Below the pieces are notes generated by a model. It saw nothing but the letters and a program-made list of their open reading frames with translations. It was not told the DNA's origin and made no database searches. A DNA stretch of 64,000 nt, from the NCBI RefSeq assembly GCF_035046485.1, contig NC_085137.1, forward strand, positions 456,315,004 through 456,379,003, read 5' to 3'. Shown here in pieces: positions 11,231 to 21,809 of the stretch (its first letter is position 1; the number at the start of each line of letters is the position of its first letter). This stretch comes from Aedes albopictus (taxonomy: Eukaryota > Arthropoda > Insecta > Diptera > Culicidae). The position numbers and the translations under genes were made by a program.

Positions 11231-11429
11231 ATGATTGTATTGGCTGGGCAGTCTCATACAAGTATTAAACGAACTACGAACGAACGAATCTTCCCGCACC
11301 AAATCAGGACCGAAACGTCGAAGCAAGAAAATTGTAGTCTGCCTAATGTTATGTTTAACACTGCCGATTCAATACAATCAAAATCCCAAGGATCTTGGAA
11401 GAATATCAGAAAGAAAATCTGAACGAATT

Positions 11430-12115
11430 TCGGAAGAAATCCCGGTTGACATTCCTGGAGGAATCGCAGAAAGAACACCCGATGTAATTTTAGAAGAACA
11501 TCCTGGAGGAGTTCCAGAAGGTTTTGTGGGAAGAATCGATGGAGGATTGCTATAAAGACGTCCTGGAAGCATTTCGGAAGAAGTTCCAGGAGTAATCCCG
11601 CAATCATAGCAGGAACTCTTTGAGGAATCAAAAAATATCGTTTGGAGGAATCCCAGAAGGAACTACTGTCTTACTGTAGAAGAAACATTCGAAAGATTCC
11701 CAGAAGGAAATCTAGGAGGAACTTTTGAAAGAACTACTAGAATAACCCTTAGAATCTCAGAAGAATCCTCAAAAGGAAGAATCTCATAAGGAATTCCTTG
11801 AGGATTCCCTTACGGAACTCCTAAAATAACCACAAAGAAACATCAAGAGGAATACAGGAAGGGTTTCCAGCATGAAACTTACAAAGAATTCTTTAAGAAA
11901 TCTTGGAGAAATTTTGGATGAATTGGGGTTACAGAAGAAAGTCCTGGTAAAAACCTGGTACTCTTGAAGTGCTTCCTATCTTCGATTTCTCCAGGAGCTG
12001 CTTCAGCAATTCTACCAGGTTCTTCTTGAATTCTGCTGGGAGTTGATTCTAAAATTCTCTCATGTGTTCCTAATTTAAATTCTCTAGGAATTCCATCAGG
12101 GTTCTTTTTGAAATT
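11430..12115. repeat. Satellite array in inverted orientation, block 6
   Basis: Purine-rich on plus (GGAATCNCAGAAGGAA type) up to about 11880, that is, the reverse complement of blocks 1-5, then switching back to pyrimidine-rich at 11975-12115. Degenerate; ORFs are incidental. Confidence 0.75.
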
Positions 12116-12550
12116 GAATTTCTTACGACATTACTCTAGACGTAGACCAAATTTTGAGCATCTCGAACCCCGTCACCTTCCCACCTAGTGGACTTTTGTC
12201 CATCAGTAGGTCGGCTCTAGAGGCACGTTTTCCTGCATTCATTTAGTATGGACTTTTGTCCATACTAAAATTTGTAAATTTGTATAGAGCGTAGACTGTG
12301 GCCAGAACCCCTCTCCCACCCCCCCCCCCCCCCCAAAAGTCCACGTGGTGTATGGATAGCCCTACGATCTTCTATAAGTTTTGTTTTATTAAATTCTCAC
12401 ATTTTCACAAATCTTACAGAACAATCGTTCATGAGAAATTTCTCCAACAATTGCTTAAAGAATTCATCCAGCAAAAGGAATTTATTTTTCTTTTTCTAGG
12501 TTCCCACAAATAGTCGTGTCTATATTTCTATCTGGACATGCATTCTGGGA
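12116..12550. other. Unassigned spacer with poly-C tract
   Basis: Contains three copies of a GGACTTTTGTCCAT-like motif (12190, 12249 and an inverted AAAAGTCCACG at 12334) and a C homopolymer around 12317-12333. It probably belongs to a decayed repeat element. No gene is recognised. Confidence 0.4.
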
Positions 12551-12554
12551 ATCG

Positions 12555-12840
12555 CAGAAAAAAAAAACATTTGAATGCATCCTTGAAATTCTAAAGGAAT
12601 CTCAGAAGCAAGAGGAATCTAGGAATGAATTATTTGAAGAATCTCGAGAGGAACTTATGGATGAATCTCGGAAACACTTTCTAGAGGATTTCAGGAATTC
12701 CTAGACGAATCCCGGAAGGCGTAACGTAATCCTGGAAGGAATTTCTGAAAGAGTTCCATAAGAAGTTTCTGGAAGAACCTCGGAAAGAACACCTGGAATA
12801 GCCCCAGATGAAAATTCTGAAGAAATCCTGGATTTCCTTT
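12555..12840. repeat. Satellite array, inverted orientation, block 7
   Basis: Purine-rich 12/24-bp units (GAATCTCGGAAGGAA type) running into the 3' side of the RTE-like fragment. Confidence 0.7.
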
Positions 12841-14160
12841 TGGTGTGGGGTGTCTGGAAGTGCATAGGGCCAACGTAAAAAATCTCCATCTTGGGGTTTC
12901 GTCTATGCCCTTCCGTATAGTATGTGACCGACCCACCTCCATTTACGGTCTCGAATTTCTGTTGATATCGGATTCTGATGGCATCGTCGATGGAGCTCAG
13001 TATTCGAGTTCCAGTGGTGAGGCCAACATGCACGAATTATAAACCACAGATAACGGTTCATGGAAACCTGCAGCTTTTGCAGCTTTCACTTCCTTTTCTA
13101 GAGCCGGATACTTCTGACGGGACTCGTATTTAGCTGCTCTGGTTCTTGCCCACTCTAACACGGCCTTTGCTTCTCTGCGTTCCTCAATCTTCCGCCACGT
13201 TCCATCAGTGATCCACTATTTTCAATAAGTGAGCCGCTCACCCAAATTATTCTCGCTGGTTTAAATAAAAGCATTCTTGATGATCGTCCACTGCTCTTCC
13301 ACGCTGCCATCATCCAGAACACCCGCTGCTCGGGTTCCAAGTTCGTCAACGAACGATCTCTTCACAGGTGGATCTTCTAGTCGGTGTGTGTTTAATCGTT
13401 GTCCGAGTTCTGCCTCCTGCCGCTGGATCCAAGCAATGCGTAGCCGGAACGCGCCTATTAGAAGGTGATGGTCAGACGCGATATCAGCGCTGCGTTCATT
13501 CCAGGCATGTTTGATTTGGTTTTCAGTATGTCCATCACGAGAACCCCACGTGACTTCATACGAACCCGTGTTCTGAATATGGCAGTATATAACAGTACCT
13601 TTCCCGACGGTAGCTTGTGTTCTTCAAATTTTGGCCAAAGGACATCACTTAGTCCCAGGATTTCAAGCTACATGCATCGCGTTTCGCTGGCGAGTTGTGT
13701 CATCTTGCCTTGTTGAGCTAGCTTTTAACATTCCATGTTCCAATTCTTGTTAGCTGTTTCATGCTAAAAGCCGATGCCATTAAATGAGTTAGTGATCTTT
13801 CTTTGTTGGTTTCTTGAACGGTTTGTAGAGTTTCGGTGATTGTAGGTTGTTGGCCTAAGGTCCCCTGTCCACCGTGGTGGGGCTGCAACCTTAGGTATAG
13901 CTTCCGGGGGAGGAGCATTTCATACTCAGCCGCTGGATGGCAGAACAGACGCTGTTTGAGCCGCACCTCCTAGGTGAACAGACGCTCGAGACGTACCTCC
14001 TCAATCTAGCTGAACTTAGAAGGACAAAACAGAGCCCAGGCTGCACTACTAGCTAAGCACACAACTCTTAGCTGGCGGTTTTTGTCATCGCTTTACCCGT
14101 GGAAGCATGAGGTAGGAACTTGTGAGGAACAGAGCTATGTTGGACGCTGGCCTTTTTAGA
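12841..14160 (-). pseudogene. RTE-like non-LTR retrotransposon, 5' endonuclease fragment
   Basis: On the minus strand, the ORF at 13966-13718 ends in KQLTRIGTWNVKS, the usual start of an apurinic-type endonuclease domain (TWN motif). Further along the same strand, interrupted by frameshifts and stops, come pieces such as SYEVTWGSRDGHTENQIKH and AWNERSADIASDHHLLIGAF, which contain the conserved SDHHL endonuclease motif, then a linker region (RLNTHRLEDPPVKRSF). No reverse transcriptase follows, so the copy is truncated at its 3' side near 12840. Class assignment to the RTE clade is by resemblance to the better-preserved copy at 21810-24030. Confidence 0.75.
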
Positions 14161-14164
14161 CACA

Positions 14165-14335
14165 CCGTTTTGCATTCTCGGAAGAAATGCCAGGAGAAAT
14201 TTGGAATGGAATCTCAAGAAGAACTCATGAAGAAATCTTGGAAGGATTCCTGAAGAAATCATTGGAAGAATCTCGGAAGGATTCTCTGATAGAATCTCGG
14301 GAGAAATCACTGAAAGAACCCTGGTTGCTGCTGCC
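14165..14335. repeat. Satellite array fragment, inverted orientation
   Basis: About 170 bp of purine-rich units (GGAAGAATCTCGGAAGGATTC type) next to the 5' end of the RTE-like fragment. Confidence 0.7.
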
Positions 14336-14968
14336 AACACTGTATATCGTTGATTCTGTCGACCGGGGGAGCGACACTAGTTTGGCAAGCCGAAACATTC
14401 CAAAAAAAAACTGAAAAAGACGAAAAATTCCTGTAAAATCCGCAAAAAAAATCAAGGGTCTTCTTCGAAATGTATCTCCGGAATTATTATAAGCATCTTT
14501 TCTGATATTGTTCTTAAGATCTCTGTGAAAGTTCATCTTTTTTAATTAATGTTTTCATCTTAATCTGAACAAACAAACCAAAGTTAGATGTTTCATGCAT
14601 GTTACACAGAACATTTAATGTAAACTGACTGTATTATCACTTGAGAGGAATATGTAAGCACCGCCTCCACGAATCGATGTCAAACACGAGGTAATAATAT
14701 GTGATTTTTATGAAACAAAGCCGCAACAGTTTCAATGCAACTTAACTGATCAGATGGATGTTTCGTGTGCTTTTAGTGCAACTCATTTAGATCAAAGCAT
14801 AGAAAGTCACATTGTTCGGACAGAACCATACTACCGGTGCAGATTTCTACCCCTACCAACACCACTAGAACAAACCTCATATACTTGACAGTCATTACAG
14901 AAACAAAACGTAGAATAGTCCACATTTGTTGTACGTCCGATATGTGTAATAAAATGTAAAGTGTTTAA
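14336..14968. other. Unassigned AT-rich spacer
   Basis: No repeat structure, splice-bounded exon or recognisable protein was found on either strand. Short ORFs have no family resemblance. Confidence 0.4.
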
Positions 14969-15212
14969 GGACAAACGTCTTGAAATCCCGCTCCAACAAT
15001 GTATCAGAACTTCAGACGCACAAATCTCAAGAAACAAGCTTCAAACAACAGTGTATTTTGTTATTCTGATCTCCCTCACTTGTAAAAATCTTAAAATAAG
15101 AAGCTCAGATGCGCTGATTTTGTTTACGAAAAGATTTGTGCTTTCAAAATCGTGAGTAGGTGCTAAAGTCGGCCATTGTGGCGGCCATTTTGGGATTCTA
15201 ACAAGTCTGTCC
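14969..15212. mobile_element. TTAA-flanked MITE, 244 bp
   Basis: Ends GGACAAACGTCTTGAAATCC and GGATTCTAACAAGTCTGTCC form imperfect terminal inverted repeats, flanked on both sides by TTAA (14965-14968 and 15213-15216). TTAA duplication is the hallmark of piggyBac-type transposition. No coding capacity. Confidence 0.75.
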
Positions 15213-15550
15213 TTAATTATTGTTTCACTGCTAAGAAAGATTTGTATCCATCACCTACCGCTTGCACGATCACACATTTTAGATAGAGGAAACTGACAAA
15301 CGACAATGTTTTGGCTACAAGCGATTTTGATTGTGCATTGCATTATTTTTCAATGGTTGATGGTTTATTTTCAGTCCTTCAGAAATCTTTTAGGTGAATT
15401 CAAAAAACCTCAATAACTTTGTGAAAATTAAACCAAATCGTGTCAAAATTTCATAGATTCATAAATAAAAAAGCTATCAAACGTATTTATCCAAATTAGG
15501 CTGTAATACAAATATTTTAATTAATGCAGCTTTGTATATACAACAGTGAC

Positions 15551-15716
15551 ATGGGGAGACTTGATCCCTCGAGGATTAGACAAACATTCATGAGTAAAAT
15601 AAAATTCTATTTGGAGGCCTCTATTTACGCGGCATTCCAGTATATTCAATGATAAAACGTGTCAGATAATCATCATTTCATTACACACCATAAAAAGGGG
15701 GATCAAGTCTCCCCAT
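15551..15716. mobile_element. Short fold-back element
   Basis: ATGGGGAGACTTGATCCC at the left is matched by GGGGATCAAGTCTCCCCAT at the right, enclosing about 130 bp of AT-rich sequence. The flanks show no clear duplication. The 340 bp before it (15213-15550) hold nothing recognisable. Confidence 0.65.
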
Positions 15717-16445
15717 TTTCAAAATACGGCATGTTCTTAACAATTTAAGGAAATCTTACAATTTCAAATGCATCATATTCATCAAAAATACAAGAAAACT
15801 TGAAAAGAAAATACATAGGAAGCTCCTGGAGTTATTTTCCCTTTAAATTAACCATGTGCTCAAAAGGGGTTCAATTGTGACGGGTAAATGGAATCTGATA
15901 TTGTGTTCAGAGCAGTTGGAGTTAGTTGGAGTTTGGGGATAAGGTTGGTTTACGGGAAATAAGTTGCGAGAGGAGTTAAAGGGAAGTTTAGGGAGTGCAC
16001 AGGGGGAGAGCGATGAGGGGTGAGCCCCCTCCGGTCATTGGGTTGGGATTGTTTAAGGTTTCCAAAAAACTTTCTTGAGCATAATCATAGAATCTACATG
16101 CACAACTGTGCTTGAATGATTGAAAAAAAAATCACGCTTACACAGCCTCATGAAACTGTGTGCTAACAAGTGGTAAGTTCAATGTTTGATAAGGAATCTC
16201 TACGAGCTCCCTTGAGTATAGTTCATCGGATTTACAGTCGTAAACAGTCTGGAATGTCTTGAATCTCTTCTGAAACTGCGCCCTGAAGCGTTGAAAACGC
16301 TTTAAAGCGCCGCTGAAATCAACCTGAAGCTCACTTAAGAACAGTGATCCAAGGTGTATTTTCAGTAACTAACTATAGGCCCCCTTAACCCCCTTAAAAA
16401 CCCTCTGTAACGCCCCTGAGACCATTCGAAGCCTCCGAATACACC
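15717..16445. other. Unassigned spacer with CCCCTT-rich stretch
   Basis: Mostly featureless. Positions 16375-16440 (CCCCCTTAACCCCCTTAAAAACC) resemble 21735-21830, a recurrent C-rich repeat. No gene is visible. Confidence 0.4.
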
Positions 16446-16808
16446 AATTTACCTTTTGATTGCTTAAAAAAATATTTCCATGCTTAAGGCCGTGCACAAA
16501 TTACGTCACGCTCTTAGCGGGGAGGGGGGAGTTTGCAGAACGTGAAGACCCTTGCAAAAAAATATTGAGGTCCTATTCAAAAATTGTGACATAGGGGGAG
16601 GGGGGGGAGGTGGTGTTGAAAAAAGTGACATAATCTGTGTATCACTCACCCCTAATGGCTTGCAGTCTAAAAAGCCCAAAATCGCATATTTTGATCTATT
16701 AATTGAGGTACAGCTCAAAATAGTGACGTGCCCAGATTTGGATTCAGCGGCCCAAAAACTGTCAGAGACACATAAGTTTGCTCTTGAGACAAAAAATGTT
16801 GCGCTGTG
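16446..16808. mobile_element. Half copy of Harbinger-like MITE with an insertion
   Basis: This matches the right half of the complete MITE at 26544-27204 (AATGGCTTGCAGTC, GATTCAGCGGCCCAAAA, AGACACATAAGTTTGCTC, ending CGCTGTG). It is interrupted at about 16487-16655 by a G-rich segment whose ends (TGCACAAATTACGTCAC and GTGACATAATCTGTG) form a weak inverted pair, suggesting a second inserted MITE. Confidence 0.7.
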
Positions 16809-16893
16809 TCATAGGCTATTCTTTTTAGTTTTACCATTCAGGGATATATTGGTGCTGGAACTGCTAACATTTTAGTAGATATTTTACCTTTAA

Positions 16894-17088
16894 CCCTCCT
16901 AAGATGTTACGCTAGGCACACCATGATGGCGGTACTCGTTCAGCAAGCCTATCGGGGTCATATTGATCCCACGACTGTTCCTTAGAGTTAAACTAATGTG
17001 GAGAACAGTGGCATGCTGACTTGAGTTCCAAACGGCGTTCGGCAACCGCACCTGTCTGGATCATAAGGACCCGTACATCTTACTAGGG
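16894..17088. mobile_element. piggyBac-type MITE, 195 bp
   Basis: TTAA at 16890-16893 and 17089-17092 flanks ends CCCTCCTAAGATG and CATCTTACTAGGG. CCC...GGG termini plus TTAA duplication fit the piggyBac superfamily. No ORF. Confidence 0.8.
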
Positions 17089-17095
17089 TTAACAA

Positions 17096-17165
17096 GACCA
17101 TGATGAGAGTGTCTGGGTTCGTTTTCCGGTCGGTCCAGGGTCAGGTAACGTTACACAGTTGATGA
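17096..17165 (+). mobile_element. tRNA-type SINE fragment
   Basis: GGGTTCG followed by TTTTCCGGTCGGTCCAGG matches the B-box region of the complete SINE at 32429-32705. The A-box half and 3' end are missing. Confidence 0.5.
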
Positions 17166-17189
17166 GTCCTCTTCCTCACACATGGAGTA

Positions 17190-17530
17190 ATCCTCGCAGA
17201 AATCCCTGGAAAATTACCTGGTAGAATACAGTCTCAGGGGAAACAATATCGGGAAATGGATGGAGTGATCCCTGAAGTAATCCTGATGACAGTGGCTTCC
17301 ATGAAAGAATCCCGAAAGGAATCTCTGGAGAAATCTGGAAAGGAACCCCGAGAGCAATTTATAATGGAGTCTCAGAAGTATTAATGGAGAAATCGTTAGA
17401 AGAATCAAAGATGGATTCTCCGAAAGAATCGCAAGAGAACTATTTCTGAAAGAATCCTTGTAGAAATCTCTAAAGAAAATATGAAAAGAATCAATGGAGG
17501 AATCGTGAGAGAAATCTCTGATAGAATTCT
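17190..17530. repeat. Satellite array, inverted orientation, block 8
   Basis: Purine-rich decayed units (GAATCTCNGGAGAAATC type). The sequence 17531-17805 between this and the tetranucleotide array holds nothing recognisable. Confidence 0.65.
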
Positions 17531-17805
17531 ACAGACCTGCTTATAATGATTAGTTCAGTTATGTTGCCAATCTTAACCGCAAATTTTAATACTTTAACTG
17601 CAAAAGTATTGATGCTTAACTTCTCCTAGCATGGAAGTTGGGTCATTTCCGTCCTGTGCTGAACTGAATTAGATTCAATATCTCCAGGTCCGTCGAAAGA
17701 CTCGCCCTTACACTCAGCGAAAAAAACTAACGAAATTCATTGCTATAACTTAAAATTATGGTTGCCATAAGGATACCTTATGGAATTTTATCATGCTTGT
17801 TATGA

Positions 17806-18564
<759 letters not shown>

Positions 18565-18566
18565 TA

Positions 18567-18868
18567 TGTCGTTTTCGTTTTTGCGCCGGTGCTACACCGC
18601 TTCGTGCTACACTTTTCGCTGAATAATCGAACATTTTCGGTGCAGTTGCATTGGTGTGCGTGTATAAACACCAAAATATTGACAACTTCGCAAACGCTGA
18701 TTGGTGGACACGGTGTGCACCTGCTACACTCCAGATTTTTTGAGTGCTACACTATCATGCGCGGTGCAGAAAAAGTGCTGCACCGGTGTAGCACGAAAAT
18801 CAAAAACGAACACTTTCGGTGCAAAAGTGCTACACCGGTGTAGCACCACCGCAAAAACGAAAACGACA
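18567..18868. mobile_element. Harbinger-like MITE, 302 bp
   Basis: Terminal inverted repeats TGTCGTTTTCGTTTTTGCG and CGCAAAAACGAAAACGACA are flanked by TTA at 18564-18566 and 18869-18871. A 3-bp TTA (TWA) duplication fits the PIF/Harbinger superfamily. The interior repeats GCTACACCG/GGTGTAGCAC in both orientations. It abuts the TGTC array directly. Confidence 0.82.
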
Positions 18869-18989
18869 TTAAGTTTATCTGGCACAGTGTATATCCCGCC
18901 ACATTTTGTTTCGCGGCTCGAATCAGTTCCAAAATGCGTTGACCACTAAACAATACAAGCTTTCTTTTGCAAAAAATAAAAATCCCACA

Positions 18990-19834
18990 AAATCGTGTGA
19001 TATAAAATGCTTTTATTTACCCCATAATCATACTAAACTTACATCCAAGAACAAAAATGTGTAACAGAAAAAAGTCTTTCGCGCACTCCCTCTTACCCTA
19101 GCGTTTGTTTTTTTTTATACTACAACCATTACCAAACACGTTGGCTATTCCAATGTGTTTGTTTGTGTATGTTGCAGTAAGAATCTGATCTGATTGCTGC
19201 TACCAAATAGTCAATAATTAAAAACAGGAATTTCATTCTCACTGCACGCACACAGCTTTGCCCGCTGTTGATTAATTATTATTGCATTATTTTACCAAGG
19301 AAGCGAATTTGATTTTTGTTTTTTTTTGTGTTTTTTTTACTCTTTTTAAATGCTGGAACGAGTTTCGTCTACATTTTGAAACGTATCCTAGTTGTTTGTT
19401 TATGCTGCGCATCTCGATAGCTCGCGCCTGCTAGCTTTCGAGTGTTTGTGTGTGTTTTCCTATTTATTTATTTGTTTATATGCGCGAATTTAAAAAAGGC
19501 TGCTGGTTTTTGTTTTGTTTCTTTACTTTGTTAGCTTTATTTATGCAATTTCTGCTAATTGTTGTTCTCGGTTTCTTTTATTGTTGTTACTGGGTCGTTT
19601 CCATCTTTGCACTAACATTTGCAAAGTTTGTAAATCGCCGGAACTTATTTCCTATTAACCGTTTTGTCCCTTGCTATTAATTAATGGAATGCTGCTGTTT
19701 CCATTTCGAAAAAACAATAACTAAAATTAAAAAAACTGATTGCTGCGGATTTTTTGTTTCCAAAAGTTTTGCTGTTTGGTTTTTTTTTTGTCGCGACTGC
19801 CTCGCTCCGAATGCGTGTGGTTGTGTGTGTACCT
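18990..19834 (-). other. Probable 3' UTR of the PXMP2-like gene
   Basis: AT-rich sequence with T and A homopolymer runs, downstream (minus strand) of the second in-frame stop at 19835-19837. It ends near an AATAAA on the minus strand at 19017-19012. The exact cleavage site is inferred. Confidence 0.5.
19012..19017 (-). terminator. Candidate polyadenylation signal AATAAA
   Basis: Plus-strand TTTATT is AATAAA on the gene's strand, about 820 nt past the TAG that would end the extended reading frame. It is the best-placed canonical hexamer. Confidence 0.45.
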
Positions 19835-19837
19835 CTA

Positions 19838-19972
19838 CGTTGATATGCCTCCGGCCAGCTTCTCGTACGACGTGGGCTTCTCCGGTGCTACGTAGTTGTC
19901 AACATCGTCGTCGTCGTTCCAGCGTTTCCCCGTCAGCACGGCGAACGGCCAGAACGAGACGTTCTCCGTCAC
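19838..19972 (-). CDS. PXMP2: In-frame 45-codon extension past the PXMP2-like TGA
   Basis: Immediately after the TGA at 19975-19973, in the same frame, 45 codons remain open until TAG at 19837-19835. They read VTENVSFWPFAVLTGKRW, then NDDDDVDNYVAPEKPTSYEK and LAGGIST. Third codon positions are almost all G or C (GTG ACG GAG AAC GTC TCG TTC TGG), as in the exons upstream and unlike the AT-rich UTR below. This is what a translated stop-readthrough extension looks like; hundreds of such genes are known in Drosophila and mosquitoes. The context is TCC TGA G. Alternatives are a strain-specific premature stop in a longer gene, or a sequencing error. The extension has no obvious domain or peroxisomal targeting tripeptide. 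Confidence 0.55.
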
Positions 19973-20086
19973 TCAGGAGTTTCGCTGTTCCTCCGCCTGG
20001 CGGCGCATGAGCTCGGCCTTTCGGCGCTTGGCCGACAGGAAGACGATCCAGCAGAATCCGATGATATTGGCGACAAGCACGCGTAG
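19973..20086 (-). CDS. PXMP2: PXMP2-like gene, exon 3 (C terminus)
   Basis: A good acceptor (GTTTTTCATTCCCCAG on minus) precedes 20086. The exon codes LRVLVANIIGFCWIVFLSAK followed by RRKAELMRRQAEEQRNS and TGA (19975-19973). The VxVAN....W..FLS block is the last transmembrane segment and signature of the Mpv17/PMP22 family. It joins exon 2 exactly between codons. Together the three exons give 192 residues, close to the 195 of human PXMP2. Confidence 0.9.
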   Translation of the reverse strand, partial: LRVLVANIIGFCWIVFLSAKRRKAELMRRQAEEQRNS

Positions 20087-20219
20087 CTGGGGAATGAAAA
20101 ACAAAAGAGATATAGTTACGATCACTAAAATTTAGACTGGCTTAGTATAATTGAAGCGGTTAGACTATTGGTGAGCTCGTTCGATATTACTTATTTGATA
20201 ATGCCTTGCTCGGCGTACC

Positions 20220-20830
20220 TCCTCTAGATAACTACTGGAGTACAGTAAAAGCAGCCAAGGCGATTCCGAAGAGAACAACCTAGAGTGCGTGGAACGATAC
20301 CAATATAACGAATGGTTCAACGAAGATTACATATCGATTTTGGAGGAGAAGAACGCAGCGTGACAACAATGCTGCAGCATAGAACCCGGCAGAATTCCAG
20401 CTAGCTAACACACGACCGAATATGATGCCACAGTGGATGCTTTATGTGTACACTTTACACGCGGGTTAATGAAAGCATGTACGATTATGAACTCTACTTC
20501 AGCATCCTATTCATCATCTTATAGGGTTCCGTGTTAGCTGGGAATGTGGAGATGTATAGACAGAAGCAGAGGCAGCAGACCTGTCTCCAAAGAACACGTG
20601 AGGGGATTGAAAGATGGAAGCAATACTTCGATGAACATCTGAATGTCAGTGCAGCGGAGGACGAACATGGTCCAACTCTCACGCTGAGGGATGTTATTAT
20701 TAAGAATGTAATTCACGAGTTAAAAACCAACAAAGCAGCTGGCAAGAATGATACCTGCATCGGTTGATACTCAGGATCTGAGAATCAAACAGCTACAGAA
20801 GGAAGGAAGGATTTTGAGCGGGACAGTTGA
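20220..20830 (+). pseudogene. RTE-like retrotransposon fragment in intron 2
   Basis: A decayed copy of part of the element at 21810-24030. Recognisable pieces, in shifting frames, include QKQRQQTCLQRTREGIERWK, QYFDEHLNVSAAEDE and VIHELKTNKAAGKN, which parallel KQKRKQQTRLF, QHFDQHLNGVE and TIHQLKTNKAAGKDG of the longer copy. It ends just after the start of the reverse-transcriptase domain and lies antisense within the 832-bp intron of the PXMP2-like gene. Confidence 0.8.
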
Positions 20831-20918
20831 CATTCAAGACGACTAATGGAGAGTTTGGATCAGTACAGTACAGCATTCATGCGAAGTAGATTCAACCCAC
20901 ACCCCCCGGAATACTCAC

Positions 20919-21294
20919 CATCGGAGGCACAAACCGGAAGTTGATCAGCACCGGCAGCGTGAGGTACTTCCAATTGTTGACCAGGATCAGCTTGTACAGG
21001 TCGTTCAGGTTGCTGACGCCATCCTCGTGGCTTTTGCCCTCGAAGCGGGTGATGAAGTAGAGCGACAGGGCGGTGATGGCCGGTGCAAAAATGGCCCGTT
21101 CACCCAGCAGCATCAACAGCTGCTTGAAGCGGTGATCGTTTGTGATCCGTTCGAGCCATTGGTAGAACACGTGCGACAGCGGTCCGGTGAAGATCAACCC
21201 AAACAGGCCATAGGCGACCAGTGTGTCGGAGTTTACTTTTTTCGTGCCGGCGATTTTCTGGGAGCAGTAGTTGGCCGAGGTGGCGATGACACAG
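20919..21294 (-). CDS. PXMP2: PXMP2-like gene, exon 2 (core of Mpv17/PMP22 domain)
   Basis: 376 nt between an acceptor after an unbroken T run (TTTTTTTTTCAG) and a consensus donor (ATG then GTGAGT). It codes CVIATSANYCSQKIAG, then VAYGLFGLIFTGPLSHVFYQ, ERAIFAPAITALSLYFITRF and WKYLTLPVLINFRFVPPM. FTGPLSH, the FAPA segment and the W..L..P...NF..VP signature define the Mpv17/PMP22 family; the order and spacing fit PXMP2, a four-helix peroxisomal membrane pore protein passing small solutes. The longer uninterrupted ORF reaching 21593 reads back into intron and its first residues are not protein. Function in the mosquito is inferred from the family. Confidence 0.92.
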
Positions 21295-21734
21295 CTGAAA
21301 AAAAAAACGTAAATATGATGTGAAAATTTGGAACTAATCTCGACTGGACACGGGGGGTAATATTTTGTTTGTTTTATGGCACCATGCGACGCTATCAGTG
21401 GGATTGTACCCAACGGTGAAGTGATAAGGCATTTCGAATGAAAGATTGCACGGTTATGCATTCGTGTCTTTAGATAATAATTTCCAAGAGAAGCCAAAGT
21501 CAGCGTTTGGATGCAAAAACATCTTTGAGGATTGACTACGCTTGCACATACAATTTGTGTAACCCTTCGTCTTTCAAATATGTCAATCTGCATAATACAA
21601 TTTAGCCTAGAACAAGCTTATATAGAAATCATTCAATTTCGCAGGGTAGGTGTTTCACGTATGTTTCAGAGGCGTATCAAGGCTTTGCAATTTCAGGAGG
21701 GTTCCAAAAGGATTTCCGTTGGATTTAGGCAACG

Positions 21735-21809
21735 TCCTTAAAACCCCCTTTAACCCTCTAAAATACCTAAACATCCAGAAACGCTCTTAAAACCCCTTGA
21801 AAAGCCCCT
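21735..21809. repeat. C-rich repeat remnant
   Basis: AAAACCCCCTTTAACCCTC-type sequence resembling 16375-16440. It directly precedes the RTE-like element. Confidence 0.4.

Noticed and set aside
12317..12333. Poly-C tract as a regulatory element
   Set aside because: A homopolymer within repeat-like sequence; nothing links it to a gene.
19973..19975. Selenocysteine reading of the TGA
   Set aside because: The family is not a selenoprotein and no SECIS-like element was evident; ordinary readthrough is simpler.
21295..21593. N-terminal part of the 233-codon minus-strand ORF
   Set aside because: It lies upstream of a clear acceptor at 21296-21295; the true N terminus is exon 1 at 34147-34059, which joins in frame.
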